Of a stretch of DNA of 64,000 nucleotides, positions 24,548 to 36,240 are shown piece after piece (position 1 is the stretch's first letter; the number at the start of each line of letters is the position of its first letter). The stretch comes from Drosophila pseudoobscura. Taxonomy: Eukaryota > Arthropoda > Insecta > Diptera > Drosophilidae. The translations under genes were made by a program, and so were the position numbers. The notes beneath the pieces were generated by a model, which worked only from the letters and a program-made list of their open reading frames with translations, had not been told where the DNA came from and did no database searches. The stretch covers positions 14,331,001 to 14,395,000 of the forward strand of contig NC_046683.1 of assembly GCF_009870125.1 (NCBI RefSeq), given 5' to 3'.

Positions 24548-26303
24548 ATGATTGGATCATTGCTGCTGGCTGTGGGCGCATTGGCGACGCTGGTGTACGG
24601 CTTTCTGGTGTGGAACTTTGGCCACTGGCGGGCACGGGGCATCAAGGAGCCGAGGGCCCTGCCGCTGCTGGGCTCCTTCCCCAACATGGTGTGGCCCCGC
24701 CAGCACTTTACCATGGACATGAGGGACCTCTACATGTGAGTGGGGCAACGAGACGAGAAGAAAGAGATGAGGGATGATGCGTCTTTTGCTGCAGGAAATA
24801 CCGGGAGACGGACAGCTACGTCGGCACCTTCCTGCTGCGCTCGCCGAAGCTGCTCCTGCTGGAGCCCCGCCTGGTGTACGAGGTGTTCGTCAGTGCGTTC
24901 CGCCACTTTGAGGACAACGATGCCGCCCGCATGGTGGACACCGGAAAGGACGTGCTCGTCTGCTGCAATCCGTTTGTGCTGGAGGGGAACGAGTGGCGCC
25001 AGCAGCGCGGGATCTTCTCGAGCCTCCTGACCAACGGCCGCATCCGCACCACCCACACGATCATGCAGCGCGTCTGCCGGGACCTGTGCGACTTCATTGC
25101 CAAGGAATCGCTCAAGGGAGAGCCGCAGGACGGCATGGATGTGGGCTGGCCACTGGCTCTGCTGGCCTCTGGGTGAACTAATCTCCTCTCCCGTTCTTAC
25201 AGCTCGGGCTGCGCTTCACCGGCGACAGCCTCTTCGACTGCGTTCTGGGCATCCAGGCGCGCTGCTTCAGCGACTCGCCGCTGCCCGTGATCCGGCACAA
25301 CCGGGAGATGTCCAACGAGAATCCCGGCCTGGCCATCGCCGGCGCCCTCAACGGCCTCTTTCCCCGCCTGCCCCGATGGCTGCGCCCCAAGATCTTTCCC
25401 CGATCCTACGACCGCTTCTTCGGGGACCTCATCCGCCAGGCCTTCTGCCTGAGGCGCGGCCAGCACCAGGAGCGCAACGACTTCATCAACCACCTGCTGG
25501 CCCTGAAGCGGGAGCACGGCCTGACCGAACCGCAGCTCACCTCGCATGCCATGACCTTCATGTTCGACGGCCTGGACACCACCTCCTCGACCATCTCCCA
25601 CTGTCTGTTGCTGGTAAGTGCTGCCAAGTGCTGACAAGTGCTGCCAAGTATTCAAGGGATAATCATTGGGGGATAATCATTCACAGCTGGGACGCTATCC
25701 GGAGTGCCAGCAGAGGCTGTACGAGGAGCTGGACAAGGCCAGTCCCTCGAAGGAGCTCCCCGACCTGGACGAGCTGAACGATCTGCCCTATCTGAGTGCC
25801 TGCTTCAATGGTGAGTGCCGAAGATTAGACCGATGACTCCCCCCGATGACGTTCTCCTTTTCCCAGAGAGCCTGCGCATCTATCCAGCCGGCGGATGGGC
25901 CTCGAAGACCTGCACTGAACCGTACAAGCTGCATGGCAGCCACCACAGCCAGCCGCTGCAGATGCTGCCGGGCGACAACATCATGATACCCATATACGGG
26001 CTCCATCACGATCCGCAGTTCTACCCGGAGCCGGAGGAGTTCCGGCCGGAACGCTTCCTGGACGGGGGGCTCAAGCGGTTCAAGCAGATGGGCGTCTTCC
26101 TGGGCTTCGGGAACGGGCCACGCCAGTGCGTGGGAATGCGTCTTGGCCTGGCCCAGGCAAAGGCCGCCCTGGCGGCCATCGTGCAGCGGTTCGAGGTGCG
26201 GGTCCATCCACGCACCGCCGACGGCCTTGAGCTGGATCCGTACATCTTCGTGGGATGCCACAAGGGCGGCATCTGGCTGGACTTTGTCTCCCGTCCGGTT
26301 TAG
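24548..26303 (+). CDS. Microsomal cytochrome P450, CYP3-clan-like
   Basis: Five exons, 24548-24735, 24795-25140, 25203-25613, 25687-25810 and 25867-26303, join to 501 residues, the usual P450 length. An N-terminal membrane anchor (SLLLAVGALATLVYGFLVW) is followed by the proline-rich hinge region. The I-helix is MTFMFDGLDTTSSTISH, the K-helix ESLR, the PERF-type segment FRPERF, and the heme-binding loop FGNGPRQCVGMRL carries the Cys ligand. Exon 2 must end at GAT|GTGGGC (25140), because the later GTGAAC would leave a 30 bp intron and break the frame. The protein is expected on the ER membrane as an NADPH-dependent monooxygenase. By eye it resembles the insect CYP28/CYP308/CYP309 group (xenobiotic or unknown substrates), but I cannot assign a subfamily. 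A poly(A) signal AATAAA lies close after the stop (about 26344). Confidence 0.88.
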
Positions 26304-27462
26304 GTTTAGCTTTAAGGTTGGCTTGGCTTCGTGTCGCTTAGATCAATAAAACAGAAATGGGTGGTATACTGAGCAATCATCTGTATTGTAAGTTATGGGT
26401 TCGACACCGAACTCGGTCACGGGTTTGTCTGTCTGTCTCTCTGTTTGGGTTTCGTTTTGCGTTTGAGCTCCAATTCATTGTGTGCGCGGACTTATGTCAT
26501 CGGGCGATGAGAGGTTGTCCCAACAGAGCCCATTCATCGGTGCAATCAATCGGTAGATGAGTCCGTTGCCACATGAAGTTAGGGCCTAGATCCGGTTGGG
26601 TCTATTTGCATACTAAACGGGCTTGTGCGACCTTGATTCGTATAACATTAAGGGAATCAAAGGGAGTAATGTAATCTTGGGGTTTACTAAGCTGTTAACA
26701 TTCATTAACCAAATTTAAATCCCCCTGAAGTATGACTACGCCAGGAAAATATCGTATACCTTGCAGGAAATGCCTTTGAAATGATATATATATGGAAATC
26801 TTGAGCCCAAACTCTTACTTTCATAATTTAAAATGCCTTAAAGCCCTTCTATTTTGACAAATCAAGAAGGCATTATATGTACTGATACTCGTGTGTGGCA
26901 TAGTCGAACGACTGAGTGTAGGCCGGGCCTTTCACTCAGAGTCTGAGAGCGGAAGCAGCGGATGGAAAGCGATTGAAAACCCATCAAGAGATGCCACAAC
27001 GAAGGTCACAGACAGACACGCCTTTGGGGACCGGCTAATAACAGATCACAGATCAACGCGAGCCCCAAGCAACCCTGGAGCAGCGTTCCCCCCCGTCAGG
27101 TCGCCCAACTCTAGTCACAGTTTAACAACCAAATTATTTACATATATATAAATTTATTAGGTAAGAAATTCGATTCGTTGGAAGCTGTTGCGCTTATGCA
27201 TGCAAATGACTCCGATTGCGATTGCGATGGGGATTGGGATTGGGATTGGAAATGCTCATGGCTTGTGGCTTGTGGCTGGGAATCGAGGGAAACAAAATAA
27301 TTTCAACAAAAATGCATGCGAAATGAGGCAGCGATGGCATTAACAATAAACGAAAACGAAAATATAAGCGGTTGATGATGAAATTAACAACTAATCAGTG
27401 CTAGAGCGGATCGACCTTGGTCTCCATTCCATTCCACCTTCGGGCCTGGACACCTTCGCACC
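26304..27462. other. Intergenic DNA between convergent P450 and YLPP genes
   Basis: Contains the 3' ends of two convergent genes. A (GATTGG)n-like stretch occurs at about 27218-27250 and a TATATATAAATTTATT sequence at 27142-27160. I see no further gene. Confidence 0.5.
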
Positions 27463-29014
27463 TCACAGCCCCCTGGGTACCGGGAACAGGCGCAAGGTCT
27501 TGCCGAAGGATGAGGATGAGGATGAGGCTGATGTCTGGCGCACGATGCGGGTCCTTGGACGGGGTCCTCCGACCGGCGGCAGGTACCCATTGCTTCTGGG
27601 TGCCGCCTGAGGCGCCAGTCGAAGGCCACCGAAGGCTCCCGATGGCTGGGCATATGACTGCAGGTCATCGTAGATCTTCACCGTCTGCACGTGGCTCTCG
27701 GTGCCGCTGTGCGCATCCTGGGTGACCACCTTGACCACGTGATGATGCCCCTGGGGCTGCTCGTTGGTGGCCCCCAGGATCTTGATCGTCTTGACGCCAG
27801 CCTGGTCGATCGTCTCCAGTACCTTGAAGGTGCGCACCGCATGCGGCTTGACAATCTGCACGGTCCGCACTCGGGAGCTGCCGCGGTGGGGAGAGGGAGC
27901 GGGGGCCGCGGCCATGGCCACGTTCACGGCCACCTGGACATCCTTGGGCATGAACCTCTGCAGCGACTGCTGCGCCTTCAGGCTCAGAGTGGGGGCAGGT
28001 CCGACTGGCAGCAGTTTCTGGGTGACCACCTGGGGCCGGGGCCGGGGCTGCACCTGCACCTGCGACTGTGCCTGTGCCTGCACCACGCGATGGTAATGGT
28101 GGTGGAGGTGGTGCTGCTGACGAGGCAGGGCGTTGCTCACATAGGACATGGCCGGGGCATAGAAACGGGGACGCTTCGACTGCTCGCGGTACATGGGAGC
28201 CACCTCGAACACCTGCTGCTGCTGCTGCAGTTGGCGGTGCTGGTAATGATGATGATGCTGCTGCTGGCGGACAGCCACAGGCTGGGCGTAGCGGGCGAAT
28301 GGCTGCACCGTGTTCATGTAGCTCCTCAGCGAATGGATGTGCGTTATCTGGGTGGGAGCCGGCGCGGGCAGTGCAGGTTTCACTGGAGCACGAACAGCCA
28401 CTGGGGGCAGGTAGCCAGGAGCGTTGTACTGCTGCTGCTGTTGCTGTTGCTGGTGGCCTCGGTAAGCGGTGGCTGTAGATGAGGCATGGACAATGGCAAC
28501 TGACGCTGGAGCTGCAGCTGGTGCTGGTGCCGGGACAGGAGCTGGCAGTGGGGATGCAACTGGAGCTGGAGCGGCAGCAATAGCCACTGGTGGCAAGTAG
28601 CCTTGAGCTGTGTACTGTTGCTGCTGCTGGTGCTGCTGCTGCTGCTGGTGCTGCTGCTGCTGCTGTTGCGTGCGGTAAGTGGCTGTGGCGGACGATGTTG
28701 CACGGACAATGGCAACAGGCGTGGGAGCGTGAGCGGGAGCGGGAGCCGGTACAGGAGAAGGCAGTGGAATGGCAACTGGAGCTGGAGCCTGCAGAGAAAC
28801 GGCGGCACCGGAAGGTGGCAGGTAGCCGGGAGCAGTGTACTGTTGCTGCACCTGGTATCCTCCTGTCGCCAGCTGCTGCTGCTGCTGCTGCGACTTTGGT
28901 CGGCCATAGATAATATCGGATCCCTGCTGCTGCGTGGATACCTGCAATTGAGATTGGACCACAATCTGTTTCTGCTGCTGCTGTTGCTGCTGCTGCACCT
29001 GCTGCAATTGTTGC

Positions 29015-29049
<35 letters not shown>

Positions 29050-30939
29050 TTGCTGCTGCTGTTGCTGCTGCTGCTGTTGCAGTTGCAACTGCTGCTGCTG
29101 CTTCAGCAATTTCGTCTGGGTCTGCAGGCTGTGGAGCTCGGCAATGGCTGCCTCTGAATTCTCGGGCTTCACGAAGTCATAGCCGTCAGGCAGGGCCACG
29201 GGCTGGCTCGGACCAACACTGGCCTGACTGGATGCAACAAACACTTGTTGCTGCTGTTGAGGCTGCTGCTGCTGCTGATAGATGATGTTCGTCTGGGTCT
29301 GTGGCTGCTGCTGCTGAGGCTGGGGCTCATCGTATCCGGGTGGTAGATAGTCAGGAGCACGGTAGTCGCCTACAACTTGCTGAACAGGAGCCACACTCTG
29401 GACCGGAACCACTTGCTGAACTGGAGCAACATTCTGTACAGGAGCAACGGATTGGGACTGTATCAGCGATAGTGGTATCCTATCGGGATTCTCGAAGTCG
29501 TAGCCAGGTGGCAGGTATCCAGGTGCATTATATTCCTGTGCTGCTGCAGGTGCCTGTTGCTGTTGCACTTGCTGCTGCACTTGCTGCTGCACTTGCTGCT
29601 GCACTTGCTGCAGAACTTGCTGCTGCACTTGCTGCAGAACTTGCTGCTGCACTTTCTGTTGCACTTGCTGCTGCACTTGCTGCTGCACTTGCTGCTGCAC
29701 TTGTTGCTGCACTTGCTGCTGCACTTGCTGCTGCTGCTGAGGTGGCAGATAGGAGGGTGCACTGTAGTCAACCTGGCTGGAGGCAGTGCTGTGGGCCTGG
29801 ATGGATGAGGTGGTGCCGGAGGTACTCACGACGCCGGATGGAGCTGTGCCGGTAGCAGGTGGTAGGTAGGCAGGAGCCCTATAGACCTGCTGCTGCTGCT
29901 GTTGCTGCTGTTGCTGCTGCTGCTGCTGTTGCTGTTGCGGATAGGAGGCTGTGGGAGGCAGATAGTCGGGTGCCCGATAGTTTGTCCCTGGGTTTGAAAC
30001 TTCCGTTGCGGTGACAGGGGGCAGGTATCCTGGAGCCTCGTAGCTCTCTTGTGGGTACTGCTGCTGCTGTTGCTGCTGCTGTGGCTGGACAATGGGCGTG
30101 GACGATGTAGGGGGCAGATAGGGCTGGGCGCCAAAGACAGAGGAGGAAGACTGAGCGACAGCCTGGGACTGCGTACGCTGGAAGTTATGCTGATAGCTTG
30201 AAGGGAAGGGTACGGAAACGGAAACGGAAGCAGGGGCTGGAACTGGAGCTGGAGCGGGGGCAGAGACTGAGACTGCCACGGGGGCAGCAGATGGAGCTAC
30301 TGGGGCAGCCTGGGCATGCGATTGCAGGCCCAGATCGGCAAAGTTCAGGAAAGACACATCCAAATTGTCGTCCAGAGAGGCCCCATTATGGACCTGGGTC
30401 TGAGCCTGAGCCTGAGCTTGGACCTGAACCTGAACCTGTCCCTGGGAAGGGTGGGGGTTAGGACGGGCGGCCTGCTGCTGAATGTGTACCTCCTGGTGGG
30501 GCGGCAGATAGGCGTTGTTCTTGCCCTGATAGTGGTTGTGCACCTCAAAGATTTGGTAGCCGGAGTTGCCGTAGTTGCTCTCCTGGAAGCCGCCCGTCTT
30601 GTAGTACTGCTCCTTGGTGATCAGCGGCTGCTGCTGCTGCTGCTGCTGCTGCCGGAGCTTGAGTGATATATCCGCTTGGGTTAATCCACAGGTCGCGCAG
30701 ATGGCGAGCGCAAAGAAGGCGCCAAAGAACTTCACAGGAAACGAAACCAAAACGAAACGGAAAAAAAACGAAAACGGTTTTGAAACACAGCAAATAATCA
30801 CAGAAAAAAAATATATACACATGTGTGTCTTGTATATATATGTATTGTATTGTATTGTATTGTATCGATCACTATATTGGGTCCTTAAACGTGTCACTGA
30901 TTTCACTGGCAATCCTTATCATTTGGCACTTACATTCAT
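27463..30939 (-). CDS. Secreted Gln-rich protein with repeated YxAPxYLPP modules
   Basis: Two coding exons on the minus strand, 30939-30934 (Met-Asn) and 30729-27463, join to 1090 residues. The junction gives a signal peptide (MNFFGAFFALAICATCGLTQA). The mature chain repeats Y-[RSTNE]-A-[PQ]-x-YLPP at least nine times, separated by poly-Gln of up to about 20, a 13-fold QQV/QQQ tandem (about 29565-29735), and Ala/Pro/Val stretches. Near the C-terminus two VRTVQIVKP / GVKTIKILG-like beta segments and SHVQTVKIYDD occur, then a Ser run. The YLP-type tyrosine motif is known from insect cuticle and matrix proteins, where tyrosines may be cross-linked, so a cuticle or extracellular matrix role is inferred. 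A long plus-strand Leu/Ala-rich frame is only antisense to the Gln repeats. Confidence 0.82.
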
Positions 30940-30979
30940 CTTCACGTTGGTCGTGCTTAAGCCCTCGATGTCCAACCGT

Positions 30980-31020
30980 TCAATGATGGACCAGCCTGAC
31001 CTGCGCACGCATTTTATACA
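30980..31020 (-). promoter_or_regulatory. TATA-box promoter of the YLPP gene
   Basis: On the minus strand TATAAAA lies at 31018-31012, and a TCATTG initiator match is centred on 30984, about 34 bases downstream. This is the spacing of a focused Drosophila TATA/Inr promoter, and it leaves a 5' UTR of about 45 bases before the ATG at 30939. Confidence 0.7.
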
Positions 31021-32767
31021 GGGGCCACCCCGAAACTAGTCGCTGCTCATCTTCATTCACATCTTCATTGACATTCCCGTCCCTCCCCCCACCCTCCCCC
31101 CGGCCATCTTCGATGTTCGATCTTCCATCATCTTTCGCTAATTCCCTCCTCGCCTTCGCATTACTCGAGTTTTCGGGGATCGTTCGGTGATCGGCTCGTG
31201 TGCTCGGCGCTCGGCCTTTCGGTTCGCTGTCGCTGCCGCTGCCGCTGCATGCGCAACAATCTATTGGCCGCTGCGCTGCGGCCTTTCGTTCGCGTTAGCG
31301 CTAGAAATGCAGATTTTGAGACGAGACCGGACCGGATCGCACTCTCCGTCCAGGGCGGATGTAATTAATACGCCTTCTCCCAACAGGCATCTGCCGCATC
31401 AGTCATCTGTTCTCTCTCGCTCTTGAATAGGGACGGGACCTTGCATAACCCCCCCTGACCGACAATTTCCTGCATTTCGATTTCACACGCACATTTTGCA
31501 TACGAGTAATACGAGTGTGGTATCGTATGCCCCCTCGTCTCGTCTCGTTTCGCAAATGCTTGATAAATATTTGCAAAAACAAAGAGAAGAAGAAAATTAT
31601 TACATCTATCATTAGTATTCATTAGGGGTCAGGGGCCAAAGCCATGAATTAAACATGCTTGATAAGCATGTCGCCTCAGATTCCCATCTCCCCATCTCCG
31701 TCCCGGGGCTAGATATTTTTTTGGGGGCTTACACAGCTGGCGGGCAGGAAAACGTGTGCCGCCCCTGCCATCGATATGGATGTCTTTTCCAATGGCAATA
31801 GAAGACTATCGATACCTATTATAGAGCTCTTTACCTTGCAATGGAGCTGTTGAGTAATATTGCTTCATATTAGATCATATTGTGCTGTTGATTTCGGCTA
31901 GTACTCAATGGCTTTTGGCTGTTCGATTCATTCGATAGATGATTGATGAAACACCGTGTAAACATGTGCTTCAAAAGAGGAATCACTTTGAGGGAATTAA
32001 AGCTTCTTAAAGTCTTTTCAAAGCAATCTCCTATCAAAACGAACAACAAACACAAACAACAGAAAAGCATGAATTTCTAATCGAACCTGATTAATAGTTG
32101 TATAATCATCTTTATAGCGACATCTTTCCGCAGTAGGTTTTCCACAGAAACATATCTTATTTTCCCATGGCGCTCGCTTAGCAACTGGGGATGGGGGGTG
32201 CTTTGGCTTTCCCCCCTCGTCAGCAGAGCCCGAGCCCATCAATTTGGGACAACCTTGACCCATCTCCAGTCAAATATTTTATGCATACTTGGCCGGCAAG
32301 CCAATGCATACATTTAAGCGATGATGTGTTAAGCGATGATGGCTAGCGAGTTGGCCAAGACAAAGGGTCCACTGAGATAGAGAGTGAAAGAGCGAGAGAG
32401 AGAGAGAGAGAACAACAAAGGCACGGCTCGGAACCCGGCCCAGACATGCAAATAATTGAATTGATTCGAATTGAATGGAATTGAAACGAATTCAATTGAA
32501 TTTGAAATATTGGGCCCAATAGCAAAAGCAAAGCCAAAGGTGGAGTAAGGGTGTTGGATCCGATCAAACTAGTGAGTGTTAACTGATTAAATCAGCAATA
32601 TTCGTATGTTTATTCAACATTTCGTTTATTTGTTTTACGATCTCATTACGTATTTCCCAACCCAACGATAGGGCGTTTCGTCAGCACGGGTATTTCTGAA
32701 ATCCGAAATCTGTTGTCCGGATTTGATAAATTGTGATCTAACGATCTAATCTTTCAACGACGACTAG
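31021..32767. other. Gene-poor DNA upstream of the YLPP gene
   Basis: Probably contains regulatory sequence for the YLPP gene. Notable are ATCGATA-type sites near 31770 and 31807, a GAGA repeat at 32383-32412, and an AATTGAATTC-like AT-rich simple stretch at 32455-32505. No gene is supported. Confidence 0.45.
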
Positions 32768-33085
32768 AACTTCCAGGGCCTATTCTGCCAGTGCAAGCCA
32801 CCCTATCCGGATCCCGAGTGCACCACCGAGGAGGAGGTAGTTCCTATAGGATACCGAGGACTCAAACAAAACGTTCGCGAAGAGTGGCATAAATCGAGAC
32901 GAGGACAACACCAGCTACGGGCAGGGCTTGCGAGCCCTAACTTCCATTGCCGTACACGGATTACCTGAAGGATTTGCACTAATGTATAAGGTCTTCACCG
33001 CGGAAGCCATCATTGATTTCTTCAAAGGAATGCGCCATGAGTGGAAGCCAGCCAGTGTCAGCCAGCTGAATATTTCTCTAAATTA
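32768..33085 (+). pseudogene. Fragment of a UBR7-like (PHD-type E3 ligase) gene copy
   Basis: The plus strand reads NFQGLFCQCKPPYPDPECTTEEE at 32768-32836. This matches the start of the PHD-like finger of UBR7, where NFxGLYCxCKRPYPDPE is a hallmark. Then, after a break and a change of frame, it reads RDEDNTSYGQGLRALTSIAVHGLPE and FTAEAIIDFFKGMRHEW, which resembles the C-terminal end of UBR7-type proteins. The middle of the gene (rest of the PHD finger and linker) is missing. There are no introns and no start codon, so this is a truncated host gene copy, probably a retrocopy. An alternative is a diverged, still spliced gene, but no splice sites support that. Confidence 0.6.
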
Positions 33086-33264
33086 GAGTCAGACAAATAC
33101 GAATACTCCCTTAAGTATTGATCAGATATACATATATGGTATTTACTCACTCGTAGTACATAGCCCACATATCATTCCGACTTATAGTTTATTGTAATAA
33201 CTATTCTTCTGGATTCAACAACATTAAGGTTTATTTAGATTCGCATAGCAGCTGGTTATTGAAA

Positions 33265-33560
33265 TGCAAATTAGAGCCCTGCATGACCAGGCAACCGAAT
33301 CGTTTCGGATTCGAGCTGGATTCGGTATTCGCTTGGTTCGAACAGCGTCTCAGATTTTTCATCGAATCCTCGCCATAAAACGGACTGTATCCCAATGGGC
33401 ATAGCCGAATGCACATGAACTCAGTGTCATGCTTCGAGTCATTTCAGAGGTATGCAAACCAATCCGCTGTGCTCGAACTCGGTTCAGTTTTGTACAGACT
33501 CGGGGTGATCCGAATCTGACTGAAGGCAGGATACGATACGTAATGAGCGAATGAGTTCAA
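33265..33560. repeat. Dispersed repeat, copy 1
   Basis: The stretch starting at AGAGCCCTGC (about 33269) and running through TTCGGTATTCGCTTGGTTCG to GTCATTTCAGAGGTATGCAAACC and CTGACTGAAGG resembles 47565-48065 in the same order: GAGCCCTGCCTGAG, TTTCGGTATTCGTTCGG, GAGTCACTTCAGAGATTGCG, CGGGACTGAAGG. It is therefore an interspersed element of unknown class. No coding part is visible in this copy. Confidence 0.5.
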
Positions 33561-36074
33561 GAGTCATGAGTATAGATCCAATACATCCAGGGCTCCACAA
33601 AATTTGGTACATATGCATGTACTCAGTCGTCTACATATACTTATCCGATGTTTAACGACAGAATGGTTGGGTCACTAGGAGTCCTGAGCGTGATAGAGAG
33701 GAAAGATGGTGCATTTACTGCTAAGCTACTCTGTGTGAGAGTAAATAAGTCAATTATTTATTTGCTTACTATTATTACTGTTACTTTACTACAATTACAA
33801 CTGATTTGAGATATTCATTGAAAAAGATCAGTTTTCAAATTGTTGAAATATGATCTAATCATTTTGATGGCACACCACTATTAAATTGATTCGAATGTTA
33901 TTAATGAACAGGCGATAATAAAAACTACCCAGGCCATACAATAAACAGCAAGTAATAATAACAAGCTGTTAGTGTATGGTTTAATTGATTGGTTTTTGTT
34001 TTTAGCTTTTCATGTATTACGGATTGAAATTCTCTCAGAGTTGTGCAACACATTTGCGTCGCCTGCAGCTGCAGCCCATCCCAAAATTCGATTCTTTGGG
34101 CCAATACAAATTTGCCCAATTTAAATTATTTATGTATTTATGCTCTGGGGGCTTAAGGTGTCTTGCAGTTGGTTGGCATAAGACCCACGAAATTTGATAT
34201 GCATATTCCCTGCCTTGTTAATTATTTAATTTCTCCCCAACTAATCTTCCTCTCGCTCTCTCTCGCTCTGGCTCTCTTTCTGGAAATGAATATATTCACA
34301 TTAACAAACATCGCCTCCCATTAGAGGGCCATCGGAGGGTCGATTTACATACTTATTGTTTATGCATATTGTTGAGATATTTATCAATATTAAATTTGTG
34401 CCATATCCAAGGGCTGGAGGCTAGAGGATCTCTGGGCTGGGGGCTGAGGTCTGGGGGTAGCAGCCACAAAAGCCCCCTCCGTCCAAATATTTGGCAAAGC
34501 TGCAGAGACTGATGAAAACCAACACAAGCACATAACACCAGACCAACAAAACGACAATGAAAACGAAAACGAAAAGGGGAAACAAAAATGATTATAGAAA
34601 TGCTCGTGTCACGGGGGACGACCTAAGAGTTATCACAACTAATATAATTCGAGAGTCTGAGCTGAAGAGCCGCTCTCCAAGCTCTAGCCACTAGCTTGAT
34701 GCCCTTATGTTTCTGAGACTTATGGAGCCGCTCTCGCAGCACCCAATACCGATCTACAAGCCAAATGACGGATGAGCTAGAGTCATCCGTCGGACCACTA
34801 ATTGATACATAAAACATGGATCGTATCGTCTACGGATCGACAGCGAAAGCGACCGGGGCAGCCAGAGCGGCGACCGACCACTGCCAGCGTGGAAGAGGGG
34901 CATGGAGGTGCATGGAGGGGGGCATGGAGAGGGAGAAGACAGGTGGAGGGAAGTAGGAAGTTTGAGGCGTGTTCAAGTTGCTTGTTTTTGAGGGGGGGGG
35001 GGGTAGCTTAACACAGTCGATTCGACTGTCATTGATTGCCATCATCATTGATCCGGGCCTAAACTGAAACTGAAACTGAAACTGATTTGGTAATCGAGGA
35101 ATACCTCTGGTTCCGTGTCCATGCGACAGAGTTGATTACGGTTTAATGGGGTTGCTTCCGTCCGTCTGAACTCTGACCTCGTTGGCCGCCTGGACACGTG
35201 CAAGCCAGGGTAAGTAAGTATAATTACACTAATTATTTCCATGCAACGTTTGATTAGCCCAGTTTTGACACCAATCAATCTCACGATGGCTCGAAAAATC
35301 GATCGTTTGACCCGACAAAACTCTGCTCTGCTGACAATTCGTTTACAAGTGTCCTTCAGCTACTGTGCTGGCACTTTGCCTTTCACTTGGGCTCTTGAGG
35401 CCTTCATTTTGTTGATATTCGTACGAAAAGAGCGGGGGAATAACCCCACAAAATACACATTTTCGACAGAGCGCCAGCATTGATGAAAGACTGATGTGTG
35501 TACCATAAATTAGTACTGATTTAATGCAAGTTACTATCTAGAAAAGTCTCCATGGCTAATCATATTGATCTTTTATGAATTCTGAATTTTAAATCAGTTA
35601 AGGTGTTCGTGTGTGAGGTTTAATATATTTCATTGTTTTGTCGGTGACAATGAAACGATTTTTTGTTTTGAGACCAATTTAAATACTATAATGTGGCATC
35701 GTGTTTTTGTATCGTATCCGAGTTCGTGTCTGTTTGTTTTCTGTATGGCAATCCATTGACAAAAGATCTGCGAGCGAATTGTGTGCGAAATACCAAAAAG
35801 TCAATCAAAGAAGATCAACAATAAAAGATCGACAGCCCCTAAAACAGTTAATAAGATTTATTGCGTGTGGAACAGCTGTTAGCGCAACTGCCGCATGGAT
35901 TTATCGTTCAACATATTTTTACCTAATATAGGCAAAATTGATTGCTTGCGTAATTATCATCGTTTAGTAACCCCGAAACTGTCATAGTTTCGCAATATCA
36001 TTAGCATACAGGCACACTCCCATACATATAAGAAGGAGTGGCCCTTTGCAGAAGCAGCGGTGGGAGCGGCGGAA
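33561..36074. other. Gene-poor DNA
   Basis: No gene supported. Small features are a run of ten G at about 34992-35003 and a short CTGAAA tandem (35063-35085). Open frames are short and have no splice or start context. Confidence 0.4.
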
Positions 36075-36240
36075 AACATTATTCGAGGACCACTGGTCCA
36101 GCGAGGCGCTCTCTTTCGGGTCTCAGCACTACTGAGAGCTCCCTGACGACATGATTGATGAGAGCTGTACTGAGCCAAATAAGACCCGAAAAGAGAGCGC
36201 GTTGCGGGAGCGGACCTCCTTGTATAATTGTGTCATGAGC
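36075..36240. repeat. Long imperfect hairpin
   Basis: GCGCTCTCTTTCGGGTCT at 36106-36123 pairs with AGACCCGAAAAGAGAGCGC at 36182-36200 (one bulged base). The similarity extends outward (ACATTATTCGAGGACCACTGG against the complement of CGGACCTCCTTGTATAATTGT) and partly inward (CTCAGCACTACTGAGAGCT against AGAGCTGTACTGAGCC). The total structure is about 165 bp. It could be a fold-back transposon remnant or a hairpin RNA. There is no coding potential. Confidence 0.55.

Noticed and set aside
27691-28482. Plus-strand frames of Leu/His/Ala-rich protein over 27.7-30.5 kb
   Set aside because: They are antisense to poly-Gln and YLPP coding sequence and have no independent evidence.
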